Source: Clostridia bacterium
GTDB taxonomy: Bacteria > Bacillota > Clostridia > Lachnospirales > Lachnospiraceae
Direction: 5' to 3'
Length of the DNA stretch: 64,000 nucleotides
Assembly: GCA_910576325.1 (NCBI GenBank)
Contig: CAJTIM010000007.1
Location: 124,001-188,000 of the forward strand
Shown here: positions 61,015 through 64,000 of the stretch, piece after piece
Numbering within the stretch: position 1 is the stretch's first letter
How the letters are laid out: each line of letters begins with the position of its first letter
Position numbers and translations under genes: made by a program
The notes under the pieces: model-generated
Seen by the model: the letters and a program-made list of their open reading frames with translations, nothing else
What the model was told of the DNA's origin: nothing
Database searches by the model: none

Positions 61015-61139
61015 GGAAATTACGGAACTGGAAACAGTAATATCCCTTACGATGCACAAATCAATTTACAGACACATGGACTTGTGGCTGTAAATTGATT
61101 TCATAAAGGTGCATGATGAGGGATATTACGGAACTGGAA
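61015..61139 (+). repeat. Family B structured repeat, copy B4 (between the two CobW genes)
   Basis: A complete copy. GTAATATCCCT pairs with AGGGATATTAC, GATGCAC with GTGCAT, and AAATCAATTTACAG.CACA with TGTG.CTGTAAATTGATTT. Boxes ATTACGGAACTGGAA lie at both ends. It starts 18 nt after the first CobW stop and ends 11 nt before the second CobW ATG. Confidence 0.93.
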
Positions 61140-61150
61140 TAGGAGCAGCT

Positions 61151-62101
61151 ATGAGTTTTTTAAATAAAGTACCTGTTTATGTAGTAAACGGATTTCTGGA
61201 AAGCGGCAAGACCTCCTTCATCCAGGAGACTCTTTCCGACCCCTATTTTTCCGACGGAGGCAAAACCCTTCTTATCGCCTGCGAGGAGGGAGAGGAGGAG
61301 TATGACCAACATATTCTGGAATCCTATGATACGGTTATGACAGTTGTGGAGGGAAAGGCGGAATTTACCCCGGAATTTTTGGAAGCATGCCGGAAGGAAT
61401 ACAAGCCCACCCAGGTTATGATCGAGTACAACGGCATGTGGGGGATGCAGCACCTAAGAGACATGCAGCTGCCCAAGGGCTGGTTTCTGGCCCAGGGCAT
61501 TACCCTGGTGGACGCCGGAACCTTTGATCTGTATATGCAGAATATGAAGTCTCTTTTTATGGACATGGTGCAGGATTCCGATCTTGTCATTTTCAACCGA
61601 TGCAGGGAGGGTACAAAGGCAGCCTCCTATAAGCGGAATATCCGGGCGGCCAATCCCAGGGCACAGGTGGAATTTGAGCAGGAGGACGGAGAGCTTTTTG
61701 AATACGAGGAGGAGCTTCCCTTTGATCTGGATGCGGAGATCATAGATATCGGGGACATGGACTACGGCATCTGGTATCTGGACGCTATGGATCATCCCGA
61801 TCATTACGACGGCAAGACAATCCGTTTCAAAGCAATGGTAATGCGCCCGAAGGAATTGGAGGCAGGCTACTTCGTACCCGGCCGCCGGGCTATGACCTGC
61901 TGCGCGGATGATACCGTATTTTTAGGCTTTCTGTGCAAATCTCAGAACGTTGACAAGCTCCGCAACCGTCAGTGGCTTACCGTTACTGCCAAAGTGAAGG
62001 TGGAAACACGGAAGGAATATTCCGGCGAGGAAGGGCCGGTGCTCTATACAAAAGCGTTGAAGTCCGTAGAGAAGCCGGAAGAAGAGATGGTGTACTTCTA
62101 A
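61151..62101 (+). CDS. CobW-like GTPase fused to a TIGR03943-type C-terminal domain
   Basis: This 316-residue protein starts like a G3E GTPase with Walker A NGFLESGKTSFIQ (near 12-24) and an IEYNGMWGM segment, but lacks the CxCC metal motif. From about 210 it changes to a domain resembling the C-terminal OB-like part of YcgQ/TIGR03943 zinc-uptake proteins (KTIRFKAMVMRPKELEAGYFVPGRRAMTCCADDTVFLGFLCK), whose CC-AD could bind metal. This fusion suggests work with the upstream CobW protein in metal delivery. Start choice: ATG 61151 with AGGAG; the longer frame from 61109 lies in repeat B4. It abuts the convergent LysR gene with no spacer at all. Confidence 0.85.
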   Translation: MSFLNKVPVYVVNGFLESGKTSFIQETLSDPYFSDGGKTLLIACEEGEEEYDQHILESYDTVMTVVEGKAEFTPEFLEACRKEYKPTQVMIEYNGMWGMQHLRDMQLPKGWFLAQGITLVDAGTFDLYMQNMKSLFMDMVQDSDLVIFNRCREGTKAASYKRNIRAANPRAQVEFEQEDGELFEYEEELPFDLDAEIIDIGDMDYGIWYLDAMDHPDHYDGKTIRFKAMVMRPKELEAGYFVPGRRAMTCCADDTVFLGFLCKSQNVDKLRNRQWLTVTAKVKVETRKEYSGEEGPVLYTKALKSVEKPEEEMVYF

Positions 62102-62992
62102 TCACCCCACCTCCGGCCTCCGATACTGCAGGAGCAGATTTTTCAGATGAAACATAGAATCCGTAAGGAGCTTATCCTTATGGTAAACGAGATTAAAGGT
62201 ACGGTTCCAAGCGTGCTCCGGATGGGGCAGCATGTGGATCGTGCCTTTTTGCAATTCCTCTTCAATCAGGCGCACGGAAATCACCGCCATACAGTGATTG
62301 TAAAGAATGGCATGCTTCATAGCCTCCGGAAACGGCGCCTCAATTCGACAGTGAATCTGAATATGATTGGCATGGAGATACTTTTCAAACAGCGCCCGCG
62401 TACCGCTGCCCTTCTCACGCATGACAAAGTCCAGTCCTTCCAGATCCGAGGGCTGAAAGGAGGTGAGAGAGGCAAAGGGATGGTCCTTGCCGCAGGCCAG
62501 AACAAGGTAATCCTCCACCATTGGAATACTGATGAGATCCGGACTTTTGATAACGCCTTCCACGATGCCTGCGTCAAGCTCCGATTTTAAAAGCTTCTCC
62601 TCAATCATGGCCGTATTTCCAATGAAAGAAAAGGTATCCGCCTGGGGCCTCTTCTGCCGGAAATCTTCCAGAAGCGAGGGAAGCAGGCAGGAGCCTACCG
62701 TGACCGTAGCCCCAATCCGAAAATGCTCGGTCCGGGTGTGATTTTCCATATGAAGCTCCAGATCATCAAAGGCGCGGACCGCATTTCGGGCCAGATCAAG
62801 AAGCTCCCGCCCTGTCTCCGTAATATAGAGGCGCTTTGAGAGACGGTCAAACAATTGGGTGTGATAGTGCGCTTCCAGCTCGTGAATGGCCTGGCTGATG
62901 GTAGGCTGAGCCAGATAAAGCTTCTTGGCCGCAAGGCTCATCTTTCCGGTTTCCGCTACTGCGATAAATATTTTCAAATGTCGGATGGTCAT
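62102..62992 (-). CDS. LysR-family transcriptional regulator
   Basis: This 296-residue LysR-type regulator has the N-terminal winged HTH (MTIRHLKIFIAVAETGKMSLAAKKLYLAQPTISQAIHELE), linker helix (LLDLARNAVRAFDDLELHM) and a two-lobe effector domain (FRIGATVTVGSCLLPSLLEDF, LDAGIVEGVIKSPDLISIPMVEDYLVLACGKDHPF). It resembles CysL/CbbR-like members, but the ligand is unknown. Its stop codon touches that of the convergent CobW-like gene. No divergent target gene lies next to it; upstream is a terminator from the unknown gene at 63070. ATG has AGGAGACG at normal spacing. Confidence 0.94.
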   Translation of the reverse strand: MTIRHLKIFIAVAETGKMSLAAKKLYLAQPTISQAIHELEAHYHTQLFDRLSKRLYITETGRELLDLARNAVRAFDDLELHMENHTRTEHFRIGATVTVGSCLLPSLLEDFRQKRPQADTFSFIGNTAMIEEKLLKSELDAGIVEGVIKSPDLISIPMVEDYLVLACGKDHPFASLTSFQPSDLEGLDFVMREKGSGTRALFEKYLHANHIQIHCRIEAPFPEAMKHAILYNHCMAVISVRLIEEELQKGTIHMLPHPEHAWNRTFNLVYHKDKLLTDSMFHLKNLLLQYRRPEVG

Positions 62993-63017
62993 ATATTACG
63001 TCTCCTGCATAAAAAGC

Positions 63018-63050
63018 GGTGCGGCCCCTGTAAAATTAAGGGGAAGCACC
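63018..63050 (-). terminator. Terminator of the 63070-63867 gene
   Basis: On the minus strand GGTGCTTCCCCT / AGGGGCCGCACC pair around TAATTTTAC, followed by GCTTTTT. It isolates the LysR gene transcription from the upstream gene. Confidence 0.75.
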
Positions 63051-63069
63051 ACTTTACATTTTATAAGTG

Positions 63070-63867
63070 TCAAAGAGAGGTTCCGCCGGCCTTAAGCTGC
63101 TCCAGTATATCCGCTATTTTCTTGGTATATGCATATTCCTCCTCATAAAAATGCTTTGTCTCCCATAAGCTGGCTCCATGTACGGAGCAGCGTCCGTTTT
63201 CTATGGCAGCAATATATGCCTGGCACTCTGCCATTTCCTTTTGCAGCTTTTCCAGACGGTTATTTCTGTCAGATGCATAGGAAAAAATTTTGTCGTCTGC
63301 CGCTGTTATCAGACCATGTGCCGCTGCAGGAGGTGCTGATTTCAGAAATTGCTTCATCTTATCCTGCTGTGAAATGATATTTTGTTCTACAAGCTCTGTG
63401 AGCAACTGTTCATAATCCTCATCCGAAAGATTCTCTACATCATATTTTTCCCGGAAATCGGCAATTTGCTCCTCCGTAAGTGTTCCCGGGGCATCAAGTG
63501 TTTCCGCAGAACACTGTGCAGCTGCTTCGGCCAGTGTTTTATCGCTGAACACACCGTTTTCTGAAGTAAATAATGTATGCTTTTTTTCTTTTTCCTTATT
63601 GCTGCCGCCAAATGCCCGGACCTGATCCCGCAGCAGCGCCTGCCGTATCTCTTTTTGATACGCTTCTACCATTTTTTTCGCCTCCTGCCCGGAAGCTTTT
63701 CCAATGCCTTCAGCCTGTTCTTCTCCGGTGCTCTTTTTTTCACTGGCAAGGGCGCCCAAAAAGCTTTGTTTTGCTGTTTCCGCAAAGCTTTTCCCGGGCT
63801 TTTTTTCCATATTTGTCAAAAAGCCCGGTGTGTAGCTGTTTCTGCTCTGGTTTTCTACGATATTCAT
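63070..63867 (-). CDS. Hypothetical hydrophilic helical protein
   Basis: This 265-residue protein is not recognised. The N-terminal ~90 residues are Lys/Glu/Ser-rich and look unstructured (NIVENQSRNSYTPGFLTNMEKKPGKSF). The middle has acidic helices (TLTEEQIADFREKYDVENLSDEDYEQLLTELVEQNIIS), which read like a linker-helix pair often seen in Lachnospiraceae cytoplasmic proteins. The C-terminus is a coiled-coil-like helix (NNRLEKLQKEMAECQAYIAAIENGRC...TKKIADILEQLKAG). No signal peptide or membrane segment. Start choice: ATG 63867 with AAAGGAGG; the longer frame to 63936 lacks a ribosome site. It is followed by its own terminator. Confidence 0.75.
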   Translation of the reverse strand: MNIVENQSRNSYTPGFLTNMEKKPGKSFAETAKQSFLGALASEKKSTGEEQAEGIGKASGQEAKKMVEAYQKEIRQALLRDQVRAFGGSNKEKEKKHTLFTSENGVFSDKTLAEAAAQCSAETLDAPGTLTEEQIADFREKYDVENLSDEDYEQLLTELVEQNIISQQDKMKQFLKSAPPAAAHGLITAADDKIFSYASDRNNRLEKLQKEMAECQAYIAAIENGRCSVHGASLWETKHFYEEEYAYTKKIADILEQLKAGGTSL

Positions 63868-64000
63868 AGTTCCTCCTTTTGATTTTTTCCGTTGATTTTC
63901 AGATGCAATTACTCTGTCATTCATAATCGCTGCCATTCCTGTTAAAGTCCATAGCTTAAAATCAACCTGTTTTTTGTGAACAAAATTATAATATTTCTTT

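Overview
The window looks like the chromosome of a spore-forming, gut-type Clostridia, most likely Lachnospiraceae. The evidence is: DapL-type lysine synthesis, BclA/BclB-like collagen proteins of the kind found on exosporia, a ClpX-like ATPase, PadR/HAAS and HtrA genes of Firmicutes style, AGGAGG ribosome sites, TTGACA/TATAAT promoters and moderate GC. No phage, plasmid, insertion sequence or CRISPR array is visible.

Layout. 1-4.8 kb: a type I restriction-modification operon (hsdM end, hsdS, hsdR). 5.2-8.8 kb: two collagen-like surface proteins flanking a glycosyltransferase. 9-18 kb: a SRPBCC protein, a chemotaxis receptor, a K+ channel with an RCK-like and a RyR-like domain, a moaC remnant and a soluble hybrid kinase. 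18.5-25.6 kb: HtrA, a divergent ClpX-like unfoldase, an acyltransferase, a DUF3810 protein, a Nudix hydrolase and superoxide dismutase. 25.9-36.3 kb: tRNA-Pro, an AAA-ATPase-like protein, an ECF sigma factor with a degenerate-LytM membrane partner, glnA with an ANTAR regulator, dapF, an interrupted Rpn-family nuclease gene and dapL. 36.5-48.4 kb: an FtsA-like protein with beta-grasp-like tail domains, an amidohydrolase, BlaR1/BlaI-like regulators, a PadR operon and a two-component system. 48.8-57.4 kb: an M19 dipeptidase, a C26 hydrolase, a MacAB-type exporter and a second hybrid kinase. 57.6-59 kb: infC-rpmI-rplT with an attenuator leader and an AUU start. 59-64 kb: an Xre pair, two CobW-type metallochaperone GTPases, a LysR regulator and an unknown gene.

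The most striking non-coding signal is a structured repeat (called family B here). It occurs at six loci, always on the coding strand, and ends 11-17 nt before a start codon (Nudix gene, dapF, dapL, padR, second CobW gene, hybrid kinase). Arms covary between copies, and the padR leader holds it as exact 106-bp tandem units. Family A is a set of three long palindromes sharing a core. Other notable items are a 96-bp palindromic insertion with an in-frame stop in an Rpn-type gene, two near-identical promoter-plus-terminator cassettes upstream of glnA and dapL, and a CIRCE-like inverted repeat at the CobW promoter.

Functions are assigned by motif and family recognition from translated sequence only; no database search was run.
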